From contig JAAYHY010000025.1 in the NCBI GenBank assembly GCA_012735135.1, positions 1 through 38,624 on the forward strand: a stretch of DNA of 38,624 bases. Reading direction: 5' to 3'. Positions within the stretch are counted from its first letter, which is position 1. Each line of letters opens with the position of its first letter. Origin of the DNA: Bacillota bacterium (GTDB taxonomy: Bacteria > Bacillota > UBA4882 > UBA10575). The notes beneath the pieces are model-generated. The model was given only the letters and a program-made list of their open reading frames with translations, was not told where the DNA came from and ran no database searches. Of this stretch, positions 30,822-38,613 are shown one piece after another. A program made the position numbers and the translations under genes.

Positions 30822-32279
30822 ATGCAACCAGAGCTTACGGTGGCCGCCGGGCCTCCCGATCGGAGCGGGCTTTTACCGGACCCCGCTTGGCTGGAAGACC
30901 GGGTCTTTTATCAGATCTTCCCGGACCGCTTTTATAACGGGGATCCGGCCAATGATCCGGCTCCGATCACCCCTTGGGGCGGGCAGCCGGAGTTGTTCAA
31001 TTTTTTCGGCGGCGATTTGGCCGGGATTGAGCAGAAGATCCCGTATCTGAACGATTTAGGGATCAATGCTTTATATCTCAATCCCATTTTTGATGCGCCG
31101 TCCAATCATAAATATGATACCAGGGATTACCTAAGGATTGCTCCGGAATTCGGTGATCTCCGCACTTATTTACGACTGGTGAAGGCCTTGCGCCGTTCCG
31201 GGATCCGGTTAATTTTGGACGGAGTCTTTAACCATACCGGTGACCAGTTCTGGGCCTTTCGCGATCTGGTGCGGAGAGGGAGCGCCTCTCCGTACCAAAA
31301 ATGGTACCATTGCCAATTGCCGATCATCCAGTCGCCTCAGCCTAACTATGAGTGCTGGTGGGGGATTGGGACCTTGCCGAAATTGAATTATAACACCCCC
31401 GAAGTGGTCAGTTATATTCTCCGGGTGGTGACCTTTTGGACGCTCACCGGGATTGATGGTTGGCGTCTGGATGTGCCTAATGAGGTCCGGGCCGATTTTT
31501 GGCCGGTCTTCCGGCGTCTGGTGAAGACCTTAAATCCGGAGGCCTATATTGTCGGCGAGATCTGGGAGGATGCCTCTGCTTGGCTACAGGGGGATAAGTT
31601 TGATGCGGTAATGAACTATCCCTTGCGGGAGCTAATTATCTCTTTTTTTGCCCGGCAGGAGATGGAGGCGGCTGTTTTCGACCGTGAGCTGGCCAATTTA
31701 CGGGCGCGTTATTCCGGGACTGTTACCCGGAGCATGTTCAACCTGCTCAGTAGCCATGACACCCCCCGTTTCCTCACGGTTTGCCGGGGAGACTGCCGGC
31801 GGATGCTTCAGGCATTGTTATTTTTATTTACCTATCCGGGGGTTCCGGTCCTCTACTATGGCGATGAGATTGGGATGGTCGGGGAGAAGGATCCGGATTG
31901 CCGCCGGACGATGATCTGGGATGAAACCCGCTGGCACCAGGAGATTTACCAGGCGACGAAAGCGTTGATCCGGCTCCGGAAGACCAGAATGGCCTTGCGG
32001 CGGGGCGAATTTAAAACCGCCTGCACCGCCGGGTACGGGGTCTATGGATACTGGCGGCACTACGGCCGGGACCGGCTGCTGATCCTTTTTAACAGTACGG
32101 AGAGAATGGCCGAAGTGGCCATTCCCCTGCCTCCTGAAGCCAGGGGAGACTGGCGGCCAATCTATCCGGTGGCCGGGGAAGGGATCAGTTTTCATGACCA
32201 GTTCCGCTTGGCCTTACCCCCGGGGACCGGGATGATCTGGGAACAGGCCGGTCAGGGAGAGGCCGGGAGCAAAGGTTAG
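30822..32279 (+). CDS. GH13 alpha-amylase family enzyme (neopullulanase/cyclomaltodextrinase-like)
   Basis: Retaining alpha-glucan hydrolase of 486 residues without signal peptide. It begins directly with VFYQIFPDRFYNGDPAND, a start seen in the neopullulanase/cyclomaltodextrinase group, but lacks the N-terminal domain of that group. Motifs: DGVFNHTG (region I), GWRLDVPNE with nucleophile Asp217, VGEIWE with acid/base Glu246, and SSHD with Asp313. ATG 30801 opens the frame, but the GAGGGGG at 30809-30815 fits ATG 30822 (or 30816). It is a probable cytoplasmic maltodextrin-degrading enzyme that would complement the GH15/GH31 island. Confidence 0.88.
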   Translation: MQPELTVAAGPPDRSGLLPDPAWLEDRVFYQIFPDRFYNGDPANDPAPITPWGGQPELFNFFGGDLAGIEQKIPYLNDLGINALYLNPIFDAPSNHKYDTRDYLRIAPEFGDLRTYLRLVKALRRSGIRLILDGVFNHTGDQFWAFRDLVRRGSASPYQKWYHCQLPIIQSPQPNYECWWGIGTLPKLNYNTPEVVSYILRVVTFWTLTGIDGWRLDVPNEVRADFWPVFRRLVKTLNPEAYIVGEIWEDASAWLQGDKFDAVMNYPLRELIISFFARQEMEAAVFDRELANLRARYSGTVTRSMFNLLSSHDTPRFLTVCRGDCRRMLQALLFLFTYPGVPVLYYGDEIGMVGEKDPDCRRTMIWDETRWHQEIYQATKALIRLRKTRMALRRGEFKTACTAGYGVYGYWRHYGRDRLLILFNSTERMAEVAIPLPPEARGDWRPIYPVAGEGISFHDQFRLALPPGTGMIWEQAGQGEAGSKG

Positions 32280-32321
32280 TAAAAAAAAAAGGGCTTTTCA
32301 CCATAAAGCACACGCAAAACC

Positions 32322-32342
32322 AAAGCCCTACGGGGCTTTTTT
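32322..32342 (+). terminator. Intrinsic terminator after the amylase gene
   Basis: AAAGCCC (32322-32328), TACG, GGGCTTT (32333-32339) and further Ts. An earlier GGGCTTT (32291-32297) could pair with the same AAAGCCC, giving a competing fold. Confidence 0.75.
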
Positions 32343-32405
32343 AATTGGTTGATCGGAATCTCCGCTTCGCGAAGATCTTTGCGAAAAATTCAGATCCTCG
32401 TTCAT

Positions 32406-32480
32406 GCCGGCTACCACCAAGACAACGCGGGGTTGAAAATTCAAAGGGGTGAGTTGAGAAGAAGGAGAAAATAGTTGTTG
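32406..32480 (+). repeat. Possible intergenic element, copy D (weak)
   Basis: GCCGGCTACCACC is followed by GGGGTTGAAAATTCAAAG and GGGTGAGTTGAG. This parallels GGGGTGAAAATTGAAAG and GGGTGAGCCG in copy A, with the GCC of the 3' arm lost. It lies before tlyA. Confidence 0.3.
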
Positions 32481-32563
32481 GGAGCAGGAAAACGAGGTGA
32501 CGCGCGAAAAGTAGTCTTAAGTTTGATTGCTCAGTTTATGATTGAAAGGATGAAACCGGAAAG

Positions 32564-33364
32564 ATGGGGAGCGAGCGGATCGATCTGCTGCTGGTGGCGA
32601 AGGGACTGGCGGAAAGCCGGAGTAAGGCGCAGGCGCTGATTATGGCGGGGCAGGTTTCGGTGGATGGAAAAGTTGTAGATAAGCCGGGGACACGGGTGGC
32701 GACCACGGCTACCCTGACGGTAGCGGCCGGTTTACCCTACGTGAGCCGGGGAGGTTTAAAGCTCCGGCGGGCATTGGATGTATTCCCGGTGACGGTGGCC
32801 GGGAGGATCTGTCTGGACGCGGGGGCGTCCACCGGAGGCTTTACTGATTGCCTGTTACAAGCAGGAGCTAAACTGGTTATCGCCGTAGATGTGGGTTATG
32901 GGCAACTGGCCTGGAAGCTCCGGCAAGATCCCCGGGTGGTGGTCATGGAAAAGACCAACGTCCGGTATTTAACCCTTGAACAACTGCCGGCACAGCCCAG
33001 TCTCCTCACGGCTGATTTGTCCTTTATCTCCATCGGTAAAGTCCTACCGGTCTTCACGGGGCTTCTTCCGGCGGACGGGGAGTTGATCGCCTTGGTCAAA
33101 CCCCAATTTGAAGCCGGCCGTAGTCTAGTGGGGAGAAAAGGGGTTGTCCGCTCTCCTTCCGTGCACCGGGAAGTCCTGGAGAACGTGATCGCCATGGGGC
33201 GGGAGGCCGGCTTATCCTGTGCCGGTTTGACCTACTCGCCGGTTTTGGGTCCGGAAGGAAATATCGAGTTCCTCATTTACTGGCGAAAGGGAGCGTCCGA
33301 TCTGGTCAGCCCCGACCCGGAAGCGGTGGCCGCCGCGGCCTGGGAAAACTTGAAGGGAAAATAA
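32564..33364 (+). CDS. tlyA: TlyA family 2'-O-methyltransferase / hemolysin A homologue
   Basis: SAM-dependent RNA methyltransferase of 266 residues. An N-terminal S4 RNA-binding domain (about 1-60, RIDLLLVAKGLAESRSKAQ) is followed by an FtsJ/RrmJ-type domain: YVSRGGLKL, the SAM loop LDAGASTGGFTD near 86, then VDVGYGQL and a KPQFEAG block near 178 with the catalytic Lys. Mycobacterial TlyA methylates 16S and 23S rRNA riboses; here it is likely an rRNA-modifying enzyme. The start at ATG 32564 has only a weak GGAAAG nearby. An out-of-frame ATG at 32550 has the better GAAAGG spacing, so initiation may be inefficient. Confidence 0.92.
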   Translation: MGSERIDLLLVAKGLAESRSKAQALIMAGQVSVDGKVVDKPGTRVATTATLTVAAGLPYVSRGGLKLRRALDVFPVTVAGRICLDAGASTGGFTDCLLQAGAKLVIAVDVGYGQLAWKLRQDPRVVVMEKTNVRYLTLEQLPAQPSLLTADLSFISIGKVLPVFTGLLPADGELIALVKPQFEAGRSLVGRKGVVRSPSVHREVLENVIAMGREAGLSCAGLTYSPVLGPEGNIEFLIYWRKGASDLVSPDPEAVAAAAWENLKGK

Positions 33365-33390
33365 AAAGCCTCTACCACCGGTAGAGGCAA
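33365..33390 (-). terminator. Terminator for the minus-strand GNAT gene, shared with the tlyA end
   Basis: GCCTCTACC (33368-33376) with GGTAGAGGC (33380-33388). On the minus strand it runs into TTTTTATTTT, a good U-tract. On the plus strand only AATTTA follows, so it is weaker for tlyA. Confidence 0.75.
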
Positions 33391-33504
33391 TTTACATAAG
33401 GAGGAAAAAGGAGGGGTGATCACATCTAAGATATCATTATTATTATACCGGATGATGATTAACAACAGGTTACCAACGGCTGAACGATTAGGAACAAGTA
33501 ATAT

Positions 33505-34668
33505 TTATAAGTCCTTCCGGTAGATCCGGTAAATTTTATAAAGGTCACCGCCGGCGCGGATGGCGTCGTTCACCATCTTGGTGTTAAATTCGTGGATGGT
33601 TGAGCCTTCTCCGTACTTATACCCTTTGCGCAGAGCGCTTTGGAACATATGGAGATACATGGCGGCCGAAACGCCTTTTTTGTGGTAGGCGGGATCAACC
33701 ATCAGAATGAGACTGCGTCCGCCGTTAATCTTCTTTTTGTACCATAAAAACTTAATGAAGCCGATGGGGAAGAGCCGTCCGTTCAATTTTTTAAAGACCT
33801 GGTTATAGTCGGGAAGGGCAATGGCCAGGCCGACAATCTCTCCTTGCGCGTCTTCGGCGACCACCAGTAAATCCTTGTCGGCGACGGGAAGTAATTTGTT
33901 TACTTCGTCCTGGATCTCGGGCAAGCTGGGGGGGACCATATCCGGCCAGTCTTCCGGCCAGGAGCGGACCAAGAGCTTTTGGATGCCGACCAATTCCTGA
34001 TCCAGTTTTTTCAGGTTAAGGTTACGGGTGGTAAATTGATAACGCTTTTTCAGAAGGTCAACCGATTCTTCAAACCGTTTGGTGACCGGTTTTGACAGGT
34101 CGTAATAGAAAGCGTAACGGTCGAAGAATTTAGTAAAGCCGTACCGATCGAAAAAGTCCACATAGTATGGGGGGTTGTAGGAATTCAATAAGACCGGTTC
34201 CGAATCAAAGCCTTTAATTAAAAGTCCCCGGTAGTCGTCGCCGTTGGAGGGAGACTGGGGGCCGGTGACAGTGGTAATCCCCCGTTCTTTCAGCCACGCC
34301 AGGGCGGTATCAAACAATTCCTTGGCGACATTGTAATCGTTCACCGATTCAAAGAGGGTGATATAACCTTCTTTTTTATTTTTTTCCCGGTTTAATTTTT
34401 CATCGATCCCGGTGCCAATCCGGCCGACGGGTTGACCATTCAGCCAGGCGATGAAGTATTGGTAAGGGCCCAGCTTCATAAGGGGATTCTTTTTCGGGAT
34501 GACCGTATCCCACATCTCTGATTTAAGGGGCGGCACCCAATGGGGATCGTTTTTGTAAAGAAGCCAAGGAAGGTTGATAAACACCCGCCAATCCCGCTTC
34601 GTTTCCACTGGGGTAACGATAGGTTGGGCGGCGGTGGCGGGGCTCTTTCTAAGATTTAAAATACCCAT
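33505..34668 (-). CDS. GNAT-like N-acetyltransferase domain protein, function unknown
   Basis: 387-residue cytoplasmic protein of a conserved but uncharacterised group. The N-terminal part (about 30-180) has RDWRVFINLPWLLYKNDPHW and VGRIGTG, suggesting one degenerate acyltransferase fold. The C-terminal part has LLVVAEDAQGEIVGLAIALP and a cofactor-loop-like YHKKGVSAAMYLHM near 328, as in GNAT acetyltransferases. The longest frame opens at 34761, but AAAGGAGG sits eight bases before ATG 34668, fixing that start (MGILNLRKSP). It is divergent from the decarboxylase operon. The acyl acceptor is unknown. Confidence 0.75.
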   Translation of the reverse strand: MGILNLRKSPATAAQPIVTPVETKRDWRVFINLPWLLYKNDPHWVPPLKSEMWDTVIPKKNPLMKLGPYQYFIAWLNGQPVGRIGTGIDEKLNREKNKKEGYITLFESVNDYNVAKELFDTALAWLKERGITTVTGPQSPSNGDDYRGLLIKGFDSEPVLLNSYNPPYYVDFFDRYGFTKFFDRYAFYYDLSKPVTKRFEESVDLLKKRYQFTTRNLNLKKLDQELVGIQKLLVRSWPEDWPDMVPPSLPEIQDEVNKLLPVADKDLLVVAEDAQGEIVGLAIALPDYNQVFKKLNGRLFPIGFIKFLWYKKKINGGRSLILMVDPAYHKKGVSAAMYLHMFQSALRKGYKYGEGSTIHEFNTKMVNDAIRAGGDLYKIYRIYRKDL

Positions 34669-34779
34669 CTGGAAAACCTCCTTTGGAAGATTAAAATTTA
34701 TTTCGCGAAGGATCGTTAAAAACCTGCAAATGTGGAACGTTAAAATTGAATTTAAAACCAAAATGTAACAGAGAAAAAG

Positions 34780-34818
34780 TTGATTTTGCCCTTGCTTTTT
34801 AGTATGATCAAGGGCAAA
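34780..34818 (+). promoter_or_regulatory. Decarboxylase operon promoter with 10-bp inverted repeat
   Basis: TTGATT (34780-34785), 17 bases and TATGAT (34803-34808). TTTGCCCTTG (34785-34794) and CAAGGGCAAA (34809-34818) flank the -10 box, 14 bases apart, a layout expected of a repressor operator. No regulator gene is adjacent in the window. Confidence 0.7.
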
Positions 34819-34928
34819 TGGGGGAATTTGGTCTTTTTTGTCCCGATTACCAAATGACCCAGATGAAAAAGAGGCATCTTACTTTCAACCGGTTTTTACC
34901 GGTTTCTTCCTTGTCTGATCGAGTAGTT

Positions 34929-34997
34929 GCCCACCGGCTTCCGCCCGTATCTTCGGTGTGACGAAAGCAAAGCCGGGTGAGCGACCAACCCCAGCGG
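34929..34997 (+). repeat. Structured intergenic element, copy C, in the decarboxylase leader
   Basis: GCCCACCGGCTTCCGCC is followed by TGTGACGAAAGCAAAGCC and GGGTGAGCGACC. CCGGCTT (34934-34940) pairs with AAGCCGG (34970-34976). It shares block order and the closing stem with copy A. Confidence 0.5.
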
Positions 34998-35100
34998 TTT
35001 TGAATTGGTTGTCCATATCAGCTTCGGCCAGAATACACCAGTGATAAAGTCGGGTGACCAATGAGAGCCAATTTCTAAAGCAGTGAAGGAGGACATCGCA

Positions 35101-35436
35101 GTGAATAAGATCGCGGTCGGGGTGGAGCTTCTCTTTACCGGAATGGTAATTGTCTTTTTGATTTTACTCTTTTTAATGGGCGTGATGAAGGCCATTTCCA
35201 GGTTGGTCGGGGAGCGGCCGGCGGTGGAGGGTGGTCGTCCCATGGCGCAGCCACTAACCACTGAATTACCCCCGGAGGAACTGGCCGCCGTGATGGCCGT
35301 TTTGGGGAAGGTTCTTCCCCCCAACCAACAGGCGGTGGTTAGGATTAGCCCCCAAACCGCCGGGGGTGGTGAGGAGGAGGCCATGGCGGTGGCGGCGATC
35401 GCCGGCGCTTTGGCCGTAATGAGACCAGGCCATTAA
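35101..35436 (+). CDS. Sodium pump decarboxylase gamma subunit (OadG family)
   Basis: Small membrane subunit of 112 residues from GTG 35101, with AAGGAGG (35086-35092) at ideal spacing. An upstream in-frame GTG at 35083 overlaps that site and is rejected. One hydrophobic helix (about residues 7-30, VGVELLFTGMVIVFLILLFL) anchors the complex. The hydrophilic tail has the PPEELAAVMAVLGKVL and EEEAMAVAAIAGALAV helices seen in OadG-like subunits. It assembles the biotin protein and carboxyltransferase on OadB. First gene of the operon. Confidence 0.85.
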   Translation: MNKIAVGVELLFTGMVIVFLILLFLMGVMKAISRLVGERPAVEGGRPMAQPLTTELPPEELAAVMAVLGKVLPPNQQAVVRISPQTAGGGEEEAMAVAAIAGALAVMRPGH

Positions 35437-35488
35437 ACCGGTTTTTACAGGCCAGTTCAAATATAATAAAACGGGGAGGATTTAAAAG

Positions 35489-35893
35489 ATGCAGTATTTT
35501 AAAGTGACGGTTAACGGAAAGGTCTATGATGTTAGTGTGGAAGAGGTTGCGCAAGGGAATACGGGTGTCAGCGCTACGCCGTCGGCAACCCCGGCTGCGC
35601 CGACAGTCTCCGCTCCTAACCCCGCGCCGGCTTCGACAGCGGCTTTCGCTCCGGTGAATCTGGAGATTCCCGCCGGTGAGCAGGTGGTACCGGCTCCACT
35701 AGGCGGCACGATTTTACAGATTAACGTTAAACCGGGGGACAAGGTTACCAAAGGGCAGGTTTTATTGACCCTGGAAGCTTTAAAAATGGAAAATGAGATT
35801 GTCGCCCCCCAAGACGGAACGGTCGGCCAGATCTTTGTCCAGCCGAAAGCGGCGGTTAATACGGGTGATCCGTTATTGTCCCTCAGGTCATAG
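35489..35893 (+). CDS. Biotin carrier (biotinyl-binding) protein of the decarboxylase
   Basis: Carboxybiotin carrier of 134 residues. A short N-terminal strand region (MQYFKVTVNGKVYDVSVEE) leads into an Ala/Pro/Thr-rich flexible linker (about 25-55) and a C-terminal lipoyl/biotinyl domain. The biotinylated lysine is Lys99 in EALKMENEI. It shuttles CO2 from the carboxyltransferase to the membrane subunit OadB. The SD GGGGAGG precedes ATG 35489. In classical OadA this domain is fused to the carboxyltransferase; here it is a separate gene. Confidence 0.93.
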   Translation: MQYFKVTVNGKVYDVSVEEVAQGNTGVSATPSATPAAPTVSAPNPAPASTAAFAPVNLEIPAGEQVVPAPLGGTILQINVKPGDKVTKGQVLLTLEALKMENEIVAPQDGTVGQIFVQPKAAVNTGDPLLSLRS

Positions 35894-35908
35894 AGGGGGT
35901 TGGGGTCA

Positions 35909-37051
35909 ATGCTGGAAAATTTAAAAGCGATCCTTTTGTCCAGCGGTCTGGCGGGGATGACCCTTGGGCAAGGGGTGATGATTCTTGTTTCTTTTTATTT
36001 AATGTACTTGGCCATTTACAAAAAGTATGAGCCTCTATTGTTATTACCAATCGCCTTTGGGGCTTTATTGACCAACTTGCCCTTAGCCGGATTGATGAAC
36101 GGGCCGTCGCTGCTCAACGGCAAACCCGAGCCCGGAGGGTTACTTTATTACTTGTACCAGGGTGTGGAGTTGGGGATCTACCCACCCCTCATCTTTCTCG
36201 GCATTGGGGCGATGACCGATTTTGGACCTTTGCTGGCCAACCCCAAGAGTATTCTGTTGGGAGCGGCCGCCCAATTAGGAATCTTCGCCGCCTTGCTAGG
36301 CGCTTTGGCTTTAGGTTTTGATTTACCGGCCGCGGCTTCCATCGGGATCATTGGGGGAGCCGACGGGCCGACGGCGATCTTTTTAACCAGCCGGTTGAAA
36401 CCGGAACTGTTAGGGCCGATCGCCATCGCCGCCTATTCTTATATGGCCTTGATTCCCTTTATTCAACCGCCTTTGATGCGCCTGATTGTGCCGGTGGAAG
36501 AACGGCGGATTGTGATGGAACAACTCCGTCCCGTTTCGCAGAAGGAGAAGATCCTTTTCCCGATCATCGTGACGGTGGTGGGCTCTTTATTGCTGCCGTC
36601 GGCCGCCCCGCTCTTGGGCTCCCTGATGTTCGGCAACTTGCTGCGGGTATCCGGAGTCGCCGATCGGTTGGCCAAAACGGCGGAGAATGAGTTGATCAAT
36701 ATTATCACTATTTTCCTGGGGTTGTCGGTGGGGGCGAAGACCAACGCCGAACAGTTCTTAACCGCCCAAACCCTCGGCATTATCCTTTTGGGGTTGGTGG
36801 CCTTTGCCTTTAGTACGATCGGCGGCTTATTATTTGGCCGGTTAATGTGTAAACTGAGCGGGGGTAAAGTTAACCCCTTGATCGGCGCGGCCGGGGTCTC
36901 GGCGGTGCCGATGGCGGCCCGGGTGGTGCAGAAGGTCGGAGCGGAGGAAAACCCCGGTAATTATCTGTTGATGCACGCGATGGGCCCCAATGTGGCCGGC
37001 GTCATTGGTTCGGCGGTGGCCGCCGGGATTTTACTAGCCCGCTTGGGTTGA
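35909..37051 (+). CDS. oadB: Na+-translocating decarboxylase beta subunit (OadB family)
   Basis: Integral membrane subunit of 380 residues that decarboxylates carboxybiotin and exports Na+. The hallmark motif [10 protein letters not shown] has Asp152, corresponding to the conserved Na+-coupling aspartate of OadB. Nine or so hydrophobic segments are visible, plus [16 protein letters not shown] and [16 protein letters not shown] near 320, where the second Na+/H+ site lies in the family. AGAGGGGG precedes ATG 35909; a TTG at 35900 overlaps it and is rejected. The same subunit family serves oxaloacetate, methylmalonyl-CoA and glutaconyl-CoA decarboxylases, so the carboxyltransferase sets the substrate. 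Confidence 0.94.
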   Translation: MLENLKAILLSSGLAGMTLGQGVMILVSFYLMYLAIYKKYEPLLLLPIAFGALLTNLPLAGLMNGPSLLNGKPEPGGLLYYLYQGVELGIYPPLIFLGIGAMTDFGPLLANPKSILLGAAAQLGIFAALLGALALGFDLPAAASIGIIGGADGPTAIFLTSRLKPELLGPIAIAAYSYMALIPFIQPPLMRLIVPVEERRIVMEQLRPVSQKEKILFPIIVTVVGSLLLPSAAPLLGSLMFGNLLRVSGVADRLAKTAENELINIITIFLGLSVGAKTNAEQFLTAQTLGIILLGLVAFAFSTIGGLLFGRLMCKLSGGKVNPLIGAAGVSAVPMAARVVQKVGAEENPGNYLLMHAMGPNVAGVIGSAVAAGILLARLG

Positions 37052-37099
37052 TTTAAGTTCGGATCTGTTCCGGTTGGATTTTAAAATAAGAGGTGAAAA

Positions 37100-38449
37100 A
37101 TGATGGCACATAAAGTGGGAATCACCGATACGATCTTCCGCGACGCCCACCAGTCACTCTGGGCGACGAGGATGAACACCGATGACATGATGGAGGTTGC
37201 CGAAGCCATCGACCAAATCGGCTTTCACTCTTTGGAGGCCTGGGGTGGCGCAACCTTTGATACTTGTCTTCGTTTCCTGAATGAAGATCCGTGGGTGCGG
37301 CTGCGCCGTTTGAAAGCGGTGATCAAAAAGACGCCGCTGCAGATGTTGTTGCGGGGCCAGAACCTCCTTGGTTACCGGCATTACCCCGATGATGTGCTTC
37401 GCGCCTTCTGTTACAAAGCCAGGGAGAACGGGATCGATATTTTCCGGATTTTTGACGCCCTGAATGATCCGCGTAATATGGAGATGGCGATTAAGGCTTG
37501 TAAAGAGGCCGGGGCCCATGTCCAAGGAGCGATTTCCTACACGATCAGTCCGGTGCATAATATCGACTCCTATGTGAAGTTGGCCAAGGAATTGAAAGAG
37601 ATGGGCGCCGATTCGATCTGTATTAAGGATATGGCCGGGTTGTTGAAACCCTTTGTCGCGGAGGAGCTGGTCAAACGGTTGAAGGCGGAGGTCGGCTTAC
37701 CGGTTCAGCTCCATTGCCACTATACCAGTGGGCTGGCGTCGATGACCTATTTGAAGGCGATTGAAGCGGGAGCCGATGTGGTGGACACCGCCCTTTCCGC
37801 GCTGGCGATGGGGACCTCCCAGCCGCCGACGGAATCGGTGGTGGCGGCCTTGCAAGGTACGGCCTATGACACCGGGATTGATTTGACCGCCCTTGCCCCC
37901 ATAAATCAGCACTTTAAGGAGGTTAGCGCGCGCTATAAAGATCTTGAATCGCCACGGAGGGTTGATACGGCGGTGCTTTCCTACCAGATCCCGGGCGGAA
38001 TGATCTCCAACCTCTGGAACCAGCTAAAAGCCCAGAACGCCCTGGACCGTTACGAAGAAGTGCTGGCCGAGGTACCACGGACCCGTGCTGAACTAGGCTA
38101 TCCGCCGCTGGTGACGCCGACCAGTCAGATGGTGGGCACCCAGGCGGTCCTGAATGTGCTGACCGGAAAACGCTATAGCGTGGTGCCGAAGGAGATCAAA
38201 GATTATGTCCGAGGTTACTACGGTCGCCCGCCGGCGCCCATTGATCCGGAAGTCAAGAAGTTGATTATTGGTGATGAAGAACCCATCACCTGCCGGCCGG
38301 CGGATAAGCTGGAACCGCAGTTAGAGGCGGCCCGGAAAGAGTTGCTCGCCATCGATCACCATTATTACCAGCAGGAAGAGGATGTCCTCTCCTATATTCT
38401 CTTCCCTGAAGTGGCGTTGGAATTCTTTAAACGGCGGGCCGGGAAATAA
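37100..38449 (+). CDS. oadA: Oxaloacetate decarboxylase carboxyltransferase subunit (OadA/5S type, no biotin domain)
   Basis: Pyruvate-carboxylase-type carboxyltransferase of about 449 residues. Transfers the carboxyl group from oxaloacetate to biotin. Barrel motifs: ITDTIFRDAHQSLWATRM (metal Asp), LEAWGGATFD, LLRGQNLLGYRHYPDD, KDMAGLL with the candidate carbamylated Lys near 179, and LHCHYTSGLA with metal histidines. This is the oxaloacetate/pyruvate type, not the acetyl-CoA-carboxylase-like subunit of methylmalonyl-CoA decarboxylase. It ends after the helical domain, with no EALKMEN block, consistent with the separate biotin protein. ATG 37103 is one codon downstream and better spaced from GAGGTG. 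Confidence 0.93.
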   Translation: MMAHKVGITDTIFRDAHQSLWATRMNTDDMMEVAEAIDQIGFHSLEAWGGATFDTCLRFLNEDPWVRLRRLKAVIKKTPLQMLLRGQNLLGYRHYPDDVLRAFCYKARENGIDIFRIFDALNDPRNMEMAIKACKEAGAHVQGAISYTISPVHNIDSYVKLAKELKEMGADSICIKDMAGLLKPFVAEELVKRLKAEVGLPVQLHCHYTSGLASMTYLKAIEAGADVVDTALSALAMGTSQPPTESVVAALQGTAYDTGIDLTALAPINQHFKEVSARYKDLESPRRVDTAVLSYQIPGGMISNLWNQLKAQNALDRYEEVLAEVPRTRAELGYPPLVTPTSQMVGTQAVLNVLTGKRYSVVPKEIKDYVRGYYGRPPAPIDPEVKKLIIGDEEPITCRPADKLEPQLEAARKELLAIDHHYYQQEEDVLSYILFPEVALEFFKRRAGK

Positions 38450-38472
38450 GCCCGGACGGATAATAAACTCCG

Positions 38473-38507
38473 AGGGCCTACCCCTTGCAGGGGAGGCCCT
38501 TTTTTTG
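38473..38507 (+). terminator. Intrinsic terminator of the decarboxylase operon
   Basis: AGGGCC and CCCCT pair with AGGGG and GGCCCT around TGC, with a small internal mismatch. Seven Ts (38500-38506) follow. Confidence 0.9.
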
Positions 38508-38555
38508 TAGAATAAATCATAAATGATTGGTCAGTAAAGAATAACGTTGAGAAAG

Positions 38556-38613
38556 TACCGCCAAAGCTTTTCGTGTCCGGAAAGAGGGACAACCCCGGGC
38601 CGGTCCGGCGGTA
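38556..38613 (+). other. Nested hairpin at the window's right edge
   Basis: TACCGCC (38556-38562) can pair with GGCGGTA (38607-38613). TGTCC (38574-38578) pairs with GGACA (38587-38591) inside. It follows the operon terminator, so it belongs to the next transcription unit, perhaps as a leader RNA. The window ends too soon to judge. Confidence 0.4.

Larger units (their letters stand above)
34669..35100. other. 432-base intergenic region: divergent starts, promoter, long leader
   Basis: No gene. Besides the promoter at 34780 and element C (listed separately) the leader contains ATTTGGT (34826-34832) pairing with ACCAAAT (34849-34855), and AACCGGT, TTT, ACCGGTT near 34887-34903. The leader before the first codon at 35101 would be about 285 bases, long enough for a regulatory RNA. 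Confidence 0.6.

Noticed and set aside
34929-34997. Resemblance of element C (GACG...GCAAAGCC) to the cyclic-di-GMP-I (GEMM) riboswitch core
   Set aside because: The required upstream GGCAAACC block with its own hairpin is missing, and the downstream receptor helix is not visible in copies A-C. A covariance search would settle it.
35909-38449. Methylmalonyl-CoA decarboxylase instead of oxaloacetate decarboxylase
   Set aside because: The carboxyltransferase is of the pyruvate/oxaloacetate barrel type, not the acyl-CoA carboxyltransferase type that methylmalonyl-CoA decarboxylase uses.
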